DNA of 64,000 nt from Clostridia bacterium UC5.1-1D2 (GTDB taxonomy: Bacteria > Bacillota > Clostridia > Lachnospirales > Lachnospiraceae): positions 203,042 through 267,041 of the forward strand of contig BBZN01000001.1 in the NCBI GenBank assembly GCA_001304855.1. Direction: 5' to 3'. A program made the translations under genes and the position numbers. How positions within the stretch are numbered: position 1 is the stretch's first letter; each line of letters begins with the position of its first letter. Shown piece after piece: positions 40,372 through 50,995 of the stretch. The notes under the pieces are model-generated. The model ran no database searches, was not told the DNA's origin, and saw only the letters and a program-made list of their open reading frames with translations.

Positions 40372-41595
40372 ATGTCTGAGGTAACAAGACGTTTTTTGGA
40401 GTATGTGGGCTATGATACCCAGTCCCGGGAGGGGCAGGAGAAAATTCCGAGTACAGGCAGACAGCTGGTTCTTGCGAAAAAGCTGGCGGAGGAACTGGAA
40501 GGCATGGGGGCTGAGAATGTAAGAATTACCGGGCAGGGATATGTATACGCCTCCATCCCTGCAAACACAGACAGGAAGGCGCCTGTACTGGGCTTTGTGG
40601 CCCATATGGATACGGTGCCGTCTTTCTCCGGCACAGATATAAAACCCAGGCTCATCGGGGAATACGACGGGGAAGATATCTGTTTAAATGAGGGGCTGAA
40701 TATATGGATGAAGACGGAGGACTTTCCGGAACTGAAGAATTCCAAAGGCCAGACGCTGATTGTCACAGACGGAACCACCCTTCTCGGAGCAGATGATAAG
40801 GCGGGAATTGCGGAGATTATCACGATGGCGCAGTGGTTCTTGACCCATCCGGAGGTGGAGCATGGTAAAATCTGCATCGGCTTCACGCCGGACGAGGAGA
40901 TCGGGCGGGGAGCCGACGGCTTTGACGTGGAGGCATTCGGGGCGGACGTGGCTTACACTGTAGACGGAGGCGTCCTTGGAGAGCTTATGTATGAGAATTT
41001 TAACGGGGCTTCAGGAAAGGTCACAATTCACGGCCGCAACATTCATCCAGGCAACGGCAAGGGGCAGATGAAAAATGCGCTGCTTATGGGTATGGAGTTC
41101 CAGGCTCTGCTGCCTGCATTTGAAAATCCCATGTATACGGAGGGCTATGAGGGCTTCTTTCATCTGGATGCCATGTCCGGCTGCGTGGAGGAAGCAAAGA
41201 TGGATTATATCATCCGCGACCATGACAGGGACAAATTTGAACAGAAAAAACGGATATTTGCCCGGGCCGCTGAATTTATGAACCAGAAGTATGGAGAAGG
41301 AACGGTGGATGCCTGTGTAAAGGATACCTATTATAACATGAAGGAAAAAATTGAGCCCCACATGTATCTGATCCAAAAAGCCCGGGCTTCTATGGAAAAG
41401 CTTGGTATAGAGCCTCTGATAATTCCCATCCGGGGCGGTACGGACGGGGCAAGGCTGTCCTATATGGGCCTTCCTTGTCCCAACATCTGCACAGGGGGGC
41501 ATAATTTCCATGGAAAATACGAGTATATTACAGTGGAAGCCATGGAGAAAGTGACGGAGCTTCTTATTGAGATTACAAAATCCTTTGTATCATAA
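40372..41595 (+). CDS. pepT: Peptidase T (tripeptide aminopeptidase)
   Basis: An unbroken 407-residue M20B metallopeptidase. Metal ligands appear in [12 protein letters not shown] (His, Asp), [13 protein letters not shown] (bridging Asp), [15 protein letters not shown] (catalytic Glu and ligand Glu), YTVDGG (Asp) and [13 protein letters not shown] (His). PepT removes the N-terminal residue of tripeptides in the cytosol. GAGGAGG lies 10 bp before the ATG. The region between hisIE and this gene is a family A element, so any promoter must lie within or beside it. A stem-loop follows the stop. Confidence 0.96.
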   Translation: MSEVTRRFLEYVGYDTQSREGQEKIPSTGRQLVLAKKLAEELEGMGAENVRITGQGYVYASIPANTDRKAPVLGFVAHMDTVPSFSGTDIKPRLIGEYDGEDICLNEGLNIWMKTEDFPELKNSKGQTLIVTDGTTLLGADDKAGIAEIITMAQWFLTHPEVEHGKICIGFTPDEEIGRGADGFDVEAFGADVAYTVDGGVLGELMYENFNGASGKVTIHGRNIHPGNGKGQMKNALLMGMEFQALLPAFENPMYTEGYEGFFHLDAMSGCVEEAKMDYIIRDHDRDKFEQKKRIFARAAEFMNQKYGEGTVDACVKDTYYNMKEKIEPHMYLIQKARASMEKLGIEPLIIPIRGGTDGARLSYMGLPCPNICTGGHNFHGKYEYITVEAMEKVTELLIEITKSFVS

Positions 41596-41604
41596 AATCC
41601 GGAG

Positions 41605-41634
41605 AGCCCGGCAGTGTTGCACATTGCCGGGCTT
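41605..41634 (+). terminator. Stem-loop after pepT
   Basis: AGCCCGGCA, 11-nt loop, TGCCGGGCTT. A strong stem but only a short T tail. Confidence 0.65.
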
Positions 41635-41703
41635 AAAATCCGCCTGTTACAGGGCTGCTATGAAAACTGCTGGAAAAGTTGGAAGTTTTTGTTCCGGATC
41701 TTA

Positions 41704-41732
41704 TTGACTTATTCTTAACAAAGTGAGATAAT
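41704..41732 (+). promoter_or_regulatory. Sigma-A promoter of pckA
   Basis: TTGACT, 17-bp spacer, GATAAT, about 110 bp before the pckA start. The leader between is AT-rich with no clear riboswitch. Confidence 0.65.
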
Positions 41733-41841
41733 AGATTCAAATTTCGATTTGTTAAGGAAACGCTAAAAGGTATGTTTTTATATCAAATAATTTATTTTTT
41801 ATTTGATTATATTATACACAATAAAAGAAAAGAGAGGTTGA

Positions 41842-43452
41842 ATGAAAATGGCAAAAATTGATTTGACTCAGTATGGTATCAGCGGTACAACAGAGATTGT
41901 TTACAATCCTTCTTACGATGTGATGTTTGAAGAAGAGACAAAGCCGGAACTGGAAGGGTTCGAGAGAGGACAGGTAAGCGAACTGGGTGCGGTTAATGTA
42001 ATGACCGGTATTTATACAGGACGTTCACCTAAAGACAAATTTATCGTCATGGATGAGAATTCAAAGGATACCGTATGGTGGACCTCTGATGAGTATAAGA
42101 ATGATAACCATCCTGCCAGCCAGGAGGCTTGGGATACAGTTAAGAAAATCGCGCTGGAGGAGCTTTCCAACAAGAGGCTTTTTGTTGTAGATGCATTCTG
42201 CGGAGCGAATAAGGACACCCGCATGGCTATCCGTTTTATTGTTGAGGTGGCATGGCAGGCTCATTTTGTTACCAACATGTTTATCAAGCCTACGGATGAG
42301 GAGTTGGAGAACTTTGTTCCGGATTTCGTTGTTTACAACGCTTCCAAGGCGAAAGTGGAAAACTACAAGGAGCTGGGCCTGAACTCAGAGACAGCAGCTA
42401 TGTTCAACATTACAAGCCGCGAGCAGGTTATCGTAAATACATGGTACGGCGGAGAGATGAAGAAAGGTATGTTCTCAATGATGAACTACTATCTGCCGCT
42501 GAAGGGTATTGCTTCCATGCACTGTTCGGCCAACACGGATATGAACGGTGAGAATACCGCTATTTTCTTCGGACTTTCCGGTACAGGAAAGACCACGCTG
42601 TCCACAGATCCCAAGCGTCTTCTTGTCGGAGACGACGAGCATGGCTGGGATGACAACGGCGTATTCAACTTTGAAGGCGGATGCTATGCCAAGGTTATCA
42701 ACCTCGATAAGGAATCTGAGCCTGATATCTACAATGCGATCAAGCGGGACGCTCTGCTGGAGAATGTTACTCTTGACGCCGACGGCAAGATTGATTTCGA
42801 TGACAAGAGCGTGACGGAAAATACACGTGTGTCGTATCCGATTAGCCATATTAAGAATATTGTGCGTCCTGTTTCAACGGCTCCCGCAGCGAAGGATGTA
42901 ATCTTCCTTTCAGCAGACGCTTTTGGTGTTCTTCCTCCTGTATCCATCCTGACTCCTGAGCAGACGCAGTATTATTTCCTTTCTGGATTTACGGCTAAGC
43001 TGGCAGGTACGGAGCGCGGAATCACAGAGCCTACGCCTACGTTTTCCGCTTGCTTCGGACAGGCGTTCCTGGAACTGCATCCGACCAAGTATGCAGAAGA
43101 GCTTGTTAAGAGGATGCAGAAAAACGGCGCCAAGGCATATCTTGTTAACACCGGCTGGAACGGTACAGGAAAGCGTATCTCCATCCGTGACACCCGCGGC
43201 ATCATCGATGCAATTCTCGACGGTTCCATCGGAACGGCGCCAACCAAGATGCTGCCATTCTTTAACTTTGAGATTCCCACTGAGCTTCCCGGAGTAGATC
43301 CGAAGATTCTGGATCCACGGGATACTTATGCAGATGCAGCTGAGTGGGAGACAAAGGCTAAAGATCTGGCACAGCGTTTTGTAAAGAACTTCAGCAAGTA
43401 TGAGGGCAATGAGGCCGGCAAGGCTTTGGTTTCTGCAGGTCCTCAGTTATAA
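41842..43452 (+). CDS. pckA: Phosphoenolpyruvate carboxykinase (ATP)
   Basis: An unbroken 536-residue PckA. The substrate loop is [17 protein letters not shown], the kinase-1a P-loop is [18 protein letters not shown], the metal-binding kinase-2 motif is [20 protein letters not shown] (written in two parts in the family), and [17 protein letters not shown] binds nucleotide. The enzyme interconverts PEP and oxaloacetate; in gut anaerobes it often works toward oxaloacetate, making ATP. GAGAGG stands before ATG 41842 (a second ATG at 41848 is possible). Monocistronic, ended by a strong terminator. Confidence 0.98.
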   Translation: MKMAKIDLTQYGISGTTEIVYNPSYDVMFEEETKPELEGFERGQVSELGAVNVMTGIYTGRSPKDKFIVMDENSKDTVWWTSDEYKNDNHPASQEAWDTVKKIALEELSNKRLFVVDAFCGANKDTRMAIRFIVEVAWQAHFVTNMFIKPTDEELENFVPDFVVYNASKAKVENYKELGLNSETAAMFNITSREQVIVNTWYGGEMKKGMFSMMNYYLPLKGIASMHCSANTDMNGENTAIFFGLSGTGKTTLSTDPKRLLVGDDEHGWDDNGVFNFEGGCYAKVINLDKESEPDIYNAIKRDALLENVTLDADGKIDFDDKSVTENTRVSYPISHIKNIVRPVSTAPAAKDVIFLSADAFGVLPPVSILTPEQTQYYFLSGFTAKLAGTERGITEPTPTFSACFGQAFLELHPTKYAEELVKRMQKNGAKAYLVNTGWNGTGKRISIRDTRGIIDAILDGSIGTAPTKMLPFFNFEIPTELPGVDPKILDPRDTYADAAEWETKAKDLAQRFVKNFSKYEGNEAGKALVSAGPQL

Positions 43453-43474
43453 AATAAAATCAGATAATCACCTG

Positions 43475-43506
43475 TCCCCCGGCAAAATCGCCGGGGGATT
43501 TTTGCC
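43475..43506 (+). terminator. Rho-independent terminator of pckA
   Basis: TCCCCCGGC, loop AAAATC, GCCGGGGGA, then TTTTT. Confidence 0.92.
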
Positions 43507-43650
43507 GCCGGTCTGAGGCGCAGATAACTTTAGCGACCGGCCCAGAAAGCCTGAGGTCCAGAGAACGCCTCTTTGGGCCGCCCAGGCTGAGCATTCCGGG
43601 AAAATCCGGCTCTGTTGGCCGTATACATTGAAAGCTTCCGTCCTGCGGGG

Positions 43651-43700
43651 ACAAAAATGCCCCCGCACATCACACATATTGTGTGCTTCTGTGCGGAGGC
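43651..43700 (-). terminator. Rho-independent terminator of the ptb-buk operon
   Basis: On the minus strand GCCTCCGCACA, a loop with its own ACACA/TGTGT pairing, TGTGCGGGGGC, then ATTTTTGT, 20 bp past the buk stop. Confidence 0.85.
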
Positions 43701-43719
43701 AAAACGCCGCCGATCGGAA

Positions 43720-44789
43720 TTAATAAATCTTCGCTTCCTCCTCGCCCTTTAAAACGCGGAGGCCGCCCTGGGCCAGTGCAAGGAGTTCATCCTCCCCGGG
43801 AATTACAGTTATGCCGCTGATATAGCTCACGTAATCCGCGATAGCGTCTGTAACAGGTTTTCCATAGGCGATACCGCCGGTAAGAATAATCTGGTCAACC
43901 TTTCCGTGAAGAACGGCAGCCATAGCGCCGATTTCCTTGGCTATCTGATAGCAGAAGGCGTCAAGGACAGCCTTTGCTTTCGGGTCATTTCCGCTGATTG
44001 CGGAGGCTTCAATCGCTCTCATATCATTGGTTCCCATGTAAGCGTTCATACCGCCTCCGCCTACAATTTTTTGTAAACTTCTTTCTCGGTGTACTGTCCG
44101 CTGAAACAGAGCTTGATCAGGGCTCCCACCGGCACGCTGCCTGCGCGTTCCGGTGAAAAGGGGCCGTCCCCGTCCAGGGTGTTGTTCACATCAATCACCC
44201 GTCCGTCTGCATGGGCGCCTACGGATACGCCGCCGCCCATGTGGGCCACGATGAGACGAAGGCTTTCATAGGGAACGTTCTTTTCTTTCGCATACCGTTT
44301 CGCAACCGCTTTTTGATTCAGCGCATGGAAAATACTGATTCTGGGAAGCTCCGGGACGCCGGAATATCTTGCCAGGTCATCCAGCTCGTCCACAACCACC
44401 GGGTCTACAATGTAGGAAGGAATGCCCACGGAATCGCCGATCTCTTTTGCCAAAATGCCGCCCAGGTTTGATGCGTGCTGGCCCTGCTTACCCAGGTAGA
44501 GATCCTTGAGCAAATCCTCCGTTACTGAATAGGTTCCGCTGGGAATTGGCTTTAACAGACCTCCCCTGCCCACGACAACACTTAAATCATGCACATCAAA
44601 GCGGTTCTCGGCAAGGACGTCCAAAATCACGTTCTTGCGGAAATCCTTCTGATCTGCAATAGAAGCATATTGGGAAATTTCCTCTGTAGAATGGCGCAGG
44701 GTTTTTTCAAATAATTGAGTCTCGTCCTCATACACGCCGATTTTAGTGGAAGTGGAACCGGGATTGATAACCAGAATTTTGTAACTCAT
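43720..44789 (-). CDS. buk: Butyrate kinase, one frameshift
   Basis: About 356 residues, acetokinase fold. [20 protein letters not shown] is the phosphate-1 motif, [20 protein letters not shown] phosphate-2, [15 protein letters not shown] the adenosine site. Sequence pattern and ptb next door mark it as butyrate rather than acetate kinase. The frame breaks at about 44070 in an A run (one missing A); the repaired join is [20 protein letters not shown]. Start at 44789 with AGGAGGGAA upstream; ATG 44816 is less likely. It makes butyrate plus ATP from butyryl phosphate, the last step of the kinase route. Confidence 0.95.
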
Positions 44790-44825
44790 AATAAATTCCC
44801 TCCTGTTTAATGGCATATTGCCTCT

Positions 44826-45745
44826 TTAATCTGTTATGGAATCTGCGATAACCACTGCCAGGGCAATGGAGTTAATCTTAGTCTCAAAATCATCGGACCG
44901 TGAAGTCAGAATAACCGGTGCGCTGGTTCCAACCAGCAGATTGCCGTTTTTAACCTTGGCGGTGCGTACCAGAATTTTATATGTAATGTTGCCTGCGTCT
45001 ATATTAGGGAATAAAAGCACGTCCGCATGGCCTGCAACAGGATTTGTAACGCCTTTATGAACAGCGGCTGTCTCGTCAATGGCCAAATCCATGGACAGTG
45101 GACCATACAGTTCGCAGCCTTTAATCTCGCCCCGCCGGCACATCTCAGTAAGGGTCTGGGCGTCTACCGTTGGAAGCATTTTAGGATTGACTGTTTCCAC
45201 TGCGCAGACAGGAGCAACTTTTGGAGTTTCAATGCCGCAGGCTTTCGCAACCTCCACTGCGTTGTTGATGATCTTTACCTTCTCTTCCAGGGTTGGATAG
45301 GTGTTGAAAGCAACGTCCGTAAGGAACAGGAGACGGTCGATTCCCTCTATCTCAAATACACAGACATGGGACATCATCTTCTGGGTTCTTAGGCCCACCT
45401 CCTTGTTGAGAACGCTTTTTAAAAACATTTTCGTTTCAAGCATACCCTTTAACAAAGCGTCAGCCTGCTTGTTATGAACCAGCTCAACTGCTTTTAATGC
45501 GGCGGTGGGAACATCCGGCTCATTGATAAGCTCAAAATCATCCAGATTCATGTTGATTTCAGCAGCGATCTTCCGGATTTTTCCTCATCGCCAACCAGAA
45601 TCGAATCTGCGATTCCGCGTTCCTTCACAACCTTGACAGCTTCCAGCACAGGAAGATCCTGAGCTACTGCCACAGCCAGCTTTTTACCCCCGCAGGCAGT
45701 GGCTCTTGATACCAAATCATCAAAACTTTTGCTCATTTTACTCAC
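44826..45745 (-). CDS. ptb: Phosphate butyryltransferase, one frameshift
   Basis: About 306 residues. The first 60 residues read SFDDLVSRATACGGKKLAVA and GIADSILVGDEEKI; the body has ALLKGMLETKMFLKSVLNKE, the CoA-binding IEGIDRLLFLTDVAFNTYP and HADVLLFPNIDAGNITYKIL, all typical of Ptb. The frame breaks at about 45583 (one missing A). It converts butyryl-CoA and phosphate to butyryl phosphate. The stop is followed by buk after 36 bp. Its leader holds a 92-bp inverted-repeat element between the predicted promoter (45904-45932) and the start codon. Confidence 0.95.
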
Positions 45746-45786
45746 ATTCCTTTTCTTATAAAATTATTATGTAACTTATAATAATT

Positions 45787-45878
45787 GTAACTGTTCAGGA
45801 CGGCGTATCTTATTGTACATCAAATGGCCGGACAAAAAGCATCGGATGTCCATTTTTACCGCCGTCCTGAACTGTTAC
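45787..45878. mobile_element. Miniature IS66-like inverted-repeat element (92 bp) in the ptb leader
   Basis: Terminal inverted repeats of 19 bp, GTAACTGTTCAGGACGGCG and CGCCGTCCTGAACTGTTAC, differ at one position. A perfect 8-bp direct repeat TAATAATT flanks the unit at 45779-45786 and 45879-45886. Ends starting GTAA and 8-bp target duplications are known hallmarks of the IS66 family. The interior has no gene, only an inner dyad (ATGG...GGACA / TGTCCAT). The element sits 42 bp upstream of the ptb start codon. Confidence 0.88.
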
Positions 45879-45903
45879 TAATAATTAATAATTTAACAGC
45901 TCC

Positions 45904-45932
45904 AGTTTACCACTGAACCAAAGGAAGGTCAA
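45904..45932 (-). promoter_or_regulatory. Sigma-A promoter of ptb-buk
   Basis: On the minus strand TTGACC, 17-bp spacer, TAAACT. It is about 160 bp upstream of ptb, on the far side of the 92-bp element, so the element would be transcribed as part of the leader. Confidence 0.55.
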
Positions 45933-46039
45933 TATTAAAGTACTGTGAAGGACTATGAAATTCCGTCTAATATGTATAAATAAGAAAAACCATAACTTTT
46001 TAATATATAAAAATTTCACAATTTTTAATTGATAAATAT

Positions 46040-46068
46040 TTGACAAAACTGACATTTAGCGGTATAGT
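46040..46068 (+). promoter_or_regulatory. Sigma-A promoter of the second coaD and possibly the thl operon
   Basis: TTGACA, 17-bp spacer, TATAGT, about 90 bp before the coaD2 start. Confidence 0.7.
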
Positions 46069-46156
46069 AAGGGAGGGTTCCAAATGAGAGGCGTGATTAC
46101 AGACTGGAGAATTCGGTACATACAAGATACAGAGGGAACCAAGGAGGAAACGGAAG

Positions 46157-46713
46157 ATGGTAAAGGCTGTCTATCCCGGAAGCTTTGATCCGGTTACTCT
46201 GGGTCATTTGGATATTATTCAAAGGTCTGCCAGGGTGGTGGATCAACTGATTATCGGAATTGCAGTCAACTCAGCCAAGAGGCCGCTGTTTACACTGGAA
46301 GAGCGGGCGGAGCTTTTGAAAAAGGCGACCAGTGATTATTCAAATATTACGGTTAAGATTTTTGAAGGGATGACGGTTGAGTTTGCAAGAGAAACGACGC
46401 CCATTTAATCATCCGCGGATTGCGGGCTGTTACGGATTTTGAAACGGAGATGCAGATTGCCCAAACTAATCACAGCATTGACCCTGAGCTGGACACCATG
46501 TTTTTTACCACCAGCCTGCAGTATGCTTTTTTAAGCTCCACCATTGTCAAGGAGGTGGCGTCCTACGGGACGGATATCAGCAAATATGTGCCTCCTGTTG
46601 TTGTGGAGGCGTTTAAACAGAAGCTGGAGGGCAAAACCCGTCCCTTCAGACAGGACAAGATTTGCGATGGGGACAGCAGCAGTATATACACAGGCAGTTC
46701 AACAATTTTATAA
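46157..46713 (+). CDS. coaD: Second phosphopantetheine adenylyltransferase, one frameshift
   Basis: About 185 residues. [20 protein letters not shown] carries the TxGH motif, [20 protein letters not shown] the pantetheine site, and [14 protein letters not shown] the ATP motif, so all catalytic landmarks are kept. It is clearly diverged from the copy at 18555 and has about 20 extra residues at the C terminus. The frame breaks at about 46399 (one missing base). AGGAGGAAACGG precedes the ATG. It is 40 bp upstream of thl and transcribed with it, so CoA supply may be co-regulated with the CoA-thioester pathway. Confidence 0.92.
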
Positions 46714-46753
46714 AAATTAAAAATAATTATTTATATTCAAGGAGGAACGTAAT

Positions 46754-47938
46754 ATGGCTAAGAAAGTAGTTTTGGCAGGAGCCTGCCGTACAGCAATCGG
46801 AAGCATGGGAGGAGCTTTAAGCACAACTCCGGCGCCGGAACTGGGAGCAATCGTTATTAAAGATGCTCTGAAAAGAGCCGGAGTTAAACCGGAGATGGTT
46901 GACCATGTTTATATGGGTTGCGTTATCCAGGCGGGTCTGGGCCAGAATGTTGCCCGCCAGTCATCCCTGAAGGCAGGAATTCCGGTGGAAACGCCTGCTG
47001 TTACCGTTAACGTGGTTTGCGGCTCCGGTCTGAACTGTGTAAACATGGCTGCTCAGATGATTATGTGCGGTGATGCGGATATCGTGGTTGCAGGCGGTAT
47101 GGAGAATATGTCCATGGCTCCTTATGCCCTTAAGAATGCACGCTACGGCTACAGAATGGGTAACGCTCCTATGGTGGATACCATGGTTAATGACGCCCTT
47201 TGGGATGCATTCAATGATTACCACATGGGTATGACAGCAGAAAACGTTGCAGAGAAGTGGGGTCTGACCAGAGAGCAGCTTGACGAGTTTGCTGCATCCA
47301 GCCAGCAGAAGGCCTGCGCTGCAGCAGAAGCCGGCAAATTCAAGGATGAGATTGTACCGGTGGAAATCAAGAAGAAAAAAGAGACGGTTGTTTTTGATAC
47401 AGATGAAGGCCCCCGTCCGGGCACGACGGCGGAGGGGATTGCAAAACTTCGTCCCGCCTTCAAAAAGGACGGCGGAGTTGTAACGGCTGCCAACGCTTCC
47501 AGCATCAATGACGGCGCTGCCGCAATTGTTGTTATGAGCGAGGAGAAGGCAAAAGAACTGGGCATTAAGCCTATGGCTACCTGGGTAGCAGGCGCTTTGG
47601 GCGGCGTGGATCCGGCAATTATGGGCGTCGGACCTGTTGCAGCTACCAGAAAGGTTATGGCTAAGACCGGACTGACCATCAATGATTTTGACCTTATTGA
47701 GGCTAACGAGGCCTTTGCCGCACAGTCACTGGCTGTAGCCCACGATTTGGAATTTGATATGAACAAGGTAAACGTTAACGGAGGAGCCATTGCGCTGGGA
47801 CATCCTGTTGGAGCTTCAGGCTGCCGTATCCTTGTAACGCTGCTCCATGAGATGGAGAAGCGTGACGCCAAGAAGGGCCTTGCAACCCTTTGCATCGGCG
47901 GCGGTATGGGATGCGCCACGATTGTTGAGCGCGACTGA
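46754..47938 (+). CDS. thl: Acetyl-CoA acetyltransferase (thiolase)
   Basis: An unbroken 394-residue thiolase. The acyl-enzyme Cys is in [19 protein letters not shown], the catalytic His in [20 protein letters not shown] and the second Cys in [16 protein letters not shown]. It condenses two acetyl-CoA to acetoacetyl-CoA, the first step of butyrate synthesis. AAGGAGGAA lies 6 bp before the ATG. First enzyme of the thl-crt-hbd-bcd-etfB-etfA order seen in Lachnospiraceae. Confidence 0.97.
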   Translation: MAKKVVLAGACRTAIGSMGGALSTTPAPELGAIVIKDALKRAGVKPEMVDHVYMGCVIQAGLGQNVARQSSLKAGIPVETPAVTVNVVCGSGLNCVNMAAQMIMCGDADIVVAGGMENMSMAPYALKNARYGYRMGNAPMVDTMVNDALWDAFNDYHMGMTAENVAEKWGLTREQLDEFAASSQQKACAAAEAGKFKDEIVPVEIKKKKETVVFDTDEGPRPGTTAEGIAKLRPAFKKDGGVVTAANASSINDGAAAIVVMSEEKAKELGIKPMATWVAGALGGVDPAIMGVGPVAATRKVMAKTGLTINDFDLIEANEAFAAQSLAVAHDLEFDMNKVNVNGGAIALGHPVGASGCRILVTLLHEMEKRDAKKGLATLCIGGGMGCATIVERD

Positions 47939-48021
47939 CGATTATAACTCCTCATTTTGGGAGAAGAGCCTCTGCCTTCTCCCGTAAATGCGTGGAAGAA
48001 AAAGAAGGGAGTATCTGAGAG

Positions 48022-48797
48022 ATGGATTTTATTACATACGAAGTTGAAGGAATGGTAGGAATTATCACAATTAACCGTCCAAAAGCTTTAAATGCGCTTA
48101 ACAGCCTGGTTCTGGACGAACTGGACGCTGCCCTGGATGCGGTTGACCTGGAGGCGGTGAGAGCGCTTATTCTCACAGGCGCAGGCGAGAAGTCCTTTGT
48201 TGCAGGGGCGGATATCGCTGAGATGAGCACCCTCACAAAGGCTGAGGGCGAGACGTCGGAAAGAAGGGCAACGATGTATTCCGCAAGCTGGAGACATTTC
48301 CTATCCCTGTTATCGCAGCAGTTAACGGCTTTGCGCTGGGCGGCGGCTGTGAACTGTCCATGAGCTGTGACATCCGTATCTGCTCCGAGGGAGCGGTGTT
48401 CGGACAGCCTGAGGTGGGCCTGGGCATTACCCCGGGATTTGGCGGAACCCAGAGACTTGCCAGAATTGTGGGAATCGGCATGGCAAAACAGATGATCTAT
48501 ACCGCAAGGAATATCAAGGCGGATGAAGCTTACAGAATCGGCCTTGTAAACGCAGTTTATCCTCAGGAAGAGCTTCTGGACGCAGCTAAGAAAATGGCTG
48601 CAGGAATCGCTAAAAATGCTCCCATTGCTGTGCGCAACTGCAAGAGGGCCATCAACGACGGAATTTCCCTGAACATGGACGAGGCCATTGTGGTGGAAGA
48701 GAAATTATTTGGGGATTGCTTTGAGACCCACGATCAGAAGGAAGGCATGAGCGCATTTCTGGAGAAGAGAAAAGAGAAGAATTTCACAAATCGGTAA
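48022..48797 (+). CDS. crt: Crotonase (3-hydroxybutyryl-CoA dehydratase), one frameshift
   Basis: About 258 residues of the enoyl-CoA hydratase family. TINRPKALNALNSLVLDEL, then SFVAGADIAEMSTL (oxyanion hole) and, after the break, VNGFALGGGCELSMSCDIRI (catalytic Glu) and FGQPEVGLGITPGFGGTQRL (second catalytic Glu). The frame breaks at about 48256 (one missing base); repair reads FGKKGNDVFRKLETFPIPVI. It converts 3-hydroxybutyryl-CoA to crotonyl-CoA. It starts 84 bp after thl. Confidence 0.96.
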
Positions 48798-48867
48798 TGT
48801 TTGATAAGAAACGAAGGGAGGGGAAACCCTGCTTCGTGATTATAGAGATTTTAAGGAGGATTAGACA

Positions 48868-49738
48868 ATGAAAGTTGGCGTTATAGGCGCTGGAACAATG
48901 GGTTCCGGAATCGCACAGGCATTCGCACAGACAGAAGGATATGAAGTATGCTTATGCGATATCAATGAAGAGTTTGCTGCAAACGGCAAAAAAGAAAATT
49001 GCCAAGGGATTCGAGAAGAGAATTGCCAAAGGCAAGATGACTCAGGAGGCTGCTGACGCAGTTCTTTCCAAGATTACCACAGGCGTAAAGACGATCTGCT
49101 CAGACTGTGATCTGGTAATTGAGGCGGCTCTTGAGATTATGGACGTGAAAAAGCAGACCTTCAAGGAGCTTACGGAAATCTGCAAGAAGGATTGTATTTT
49201 TGCAACCAACACATCTTCTTTATCCATCACTGAGATTGGCGCAGGACTGGATCGTCCGGTTATCGGCATGCATTTCTTTAATCCCGCTCCCGTTATGAAG
49301 CTGGTGGAGGTGATTGCAGGTTTGAACACTCCTGCAGAGCTGGTAGAGCAGATTAAGGGCATCTCCGAGGCCATTGGCAAGACTCCTGTACAGGTTGAGG
49401 AAGCGGCAGGTTTTGTTGTGAACAGAATTCTGATTCCGATGATCAATGAGGCTGTGGGCATCTATGCAGACGGAGTGGCCACTGTGGAAGGAATCGATTC
49501 CGCTATGAAACTGGGTGCAAACCATCCCATGGGCCCCCTTGCTCTGGGCGATTTAGTGGGCCTTGATATTGTGCTGGCAATTATGGAGGTTCTCCAGGCC
49601 GAGACAGGCGATCCCAAGTACCGTCCTCATCCATTGTTAAGAAAGATGGTTCGCGGCGGAAAACTGGGAATAAAGACCGGCAAGGGATTCTACGACTATT
49701 CAAATAAGAGAGATGTGATTGCACCGGACGCGCTCTGA
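48868..49738 (+). CDS. hbd: 3-hydroxybutyryl-CoA dehydrogenase, one frameshift
   Basis: About 289 residues. [20 protein letters not shown] is the NAD(P)-binding GxGxx[21 protein letters not shown] and [18 protein letters not shown] hold the catalytic His, and [19 protein letters not shown] follows. The frame changes at about 48988, where an A run is one base too long; repair reads [19 protein letters not shown] in register. It reduces acetoacetyl-CoA to 3-hydroxybutyryl-CoA. TTAAGGAGG precedes the ATG. Confidence 0.96.
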
Positions 49739-49832
49739 TACGGATTCCCGTGTACTGTGTGGACGGAGCAGCGGCTGCCCCGGAGATTCCGGGGCAGTTT
49801 ACGCGATTAAATAGATAATGGAGGAGCAAAAC

Positions 49833-50983
49833 ATGGATTTTAGTTTATCAAAAAAGCATCTTCTTGCGCAGACGCTGTATAGAAGCTTTGCTGAAAATGA
49901 AGTGAAACCGCTTGCCCAGGAAGTGGATGAGACAGAAAAGTTTCCAAGAGAGACAGTTGAGAAAATGGCCAGATTCGGATTCTTAGGTATTCCGGTTCCC
50001 AAGGAGTACGGCGGACAGGGATGCGATCCCCTGGCTTACGTGCTGTGTGTGGAGGAGCTGGCTAAGGTATGCGCCACCACCTCAGTTATCGTATCAGCTC
50101 ACACCTCCCTGTGTATCGATCCTATTCTTACATATGGTACAGAGGAGCAGAAGCAGAAATACGTTCCGGATCTGGCTTCGGGAAGAAAGCTGGGAGCTTT
50201 CGGCCTTACAGAGCCCGGCGCAGGTACGGACGCTCAGGGACAGCAGACAAAGGCTGTTCTGGACGGAGACGAGTGGGTATTGAACGGCTCCAAGTGCTTC
50301 ATCACCAACGGTAAGGAAGCAGATGTATATATCATTATAGCAGTTACAGGCGTTTTAGAGAAACGCGGCAGAAAGGTGAAGGAGATTTCTTCCTTTATCG
50401 TAGAAAAGGATACGCCCGGATTCAGCTTCGGCACAAAGGAGAAGAAGATGGGTATCCGCGGTTCCTCCACTTATGAATTGATTTTCACAGACTGCCGTAT
50501 TCCAAAGGAGAACATCTTGGGCCAGAAGGGCAAGGGCTTTAATATTGCCATGCACACCCTGGACGGCGGACGTATCGGAATTGCCGCTCAGGCATTGGGC
50601 ATTGCAGAAGGCGCACTTGACGCAACTGTAAAGTACGTTAAGGAGAGAAAGCAGTTCGGACGCACCATCGGACAGTTCCAGAATACGCAGTTCCAGCTGG
50701 CTGATATGGCTGCCAGGATTGAAGCTGCAAAACTCCTTGTGTACAAAGCAGCCATGGCTAAAGCAACCCAGAAATCCTACAGTGTGGAAGCGGCCACAGC
50801 CAAGCTGTACGCTGCGGAAGTCGCCATGTATGTGACGACAAAGGCTGTTCAGCTCCACGGCGGATATGGCTATATCAGAGAGTACGATGTGGAACGTATG
50901 ATGCGGGATGCGAAAATAACAGAAATCTACGAGGTACATCGGAAGTACAGCGTATGGTTATTTCTGGAAATCTTTTGAAATAA
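49833..50983 (+). CDS. bcd: Butyryl-CoA dehydrogenase, one frameshift near the 3' end
   Basis: About 383 residues of the acyl-CoA dehydrogenase family. [20 protein letters not shown] and [18 protein letters not shown] bind FAD and substrate, [20 protein letters not shown] follows, and the catalytic base Glu is in [20 protein letters not shown] once a missing G at about 50933 is restored; the end is then SGNLLK at 50983. Start at 49833 after GGAGGAG. With EtfAB next door it reduces crotonyl-CoA and likely drives flavin-based electron bifurcation to ferredoxin, a general trait of this clostridial complex. Confidence 0.96.
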
Positions 50984-50995
50984 GGAGGACTTGAC

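Noticed and set aside
47218..47955. 245-codon antisense frame opposite thiolase
   Set aside because: It is a shadow of the strong codon bias of thl; no initiation site and no recognisable domain.
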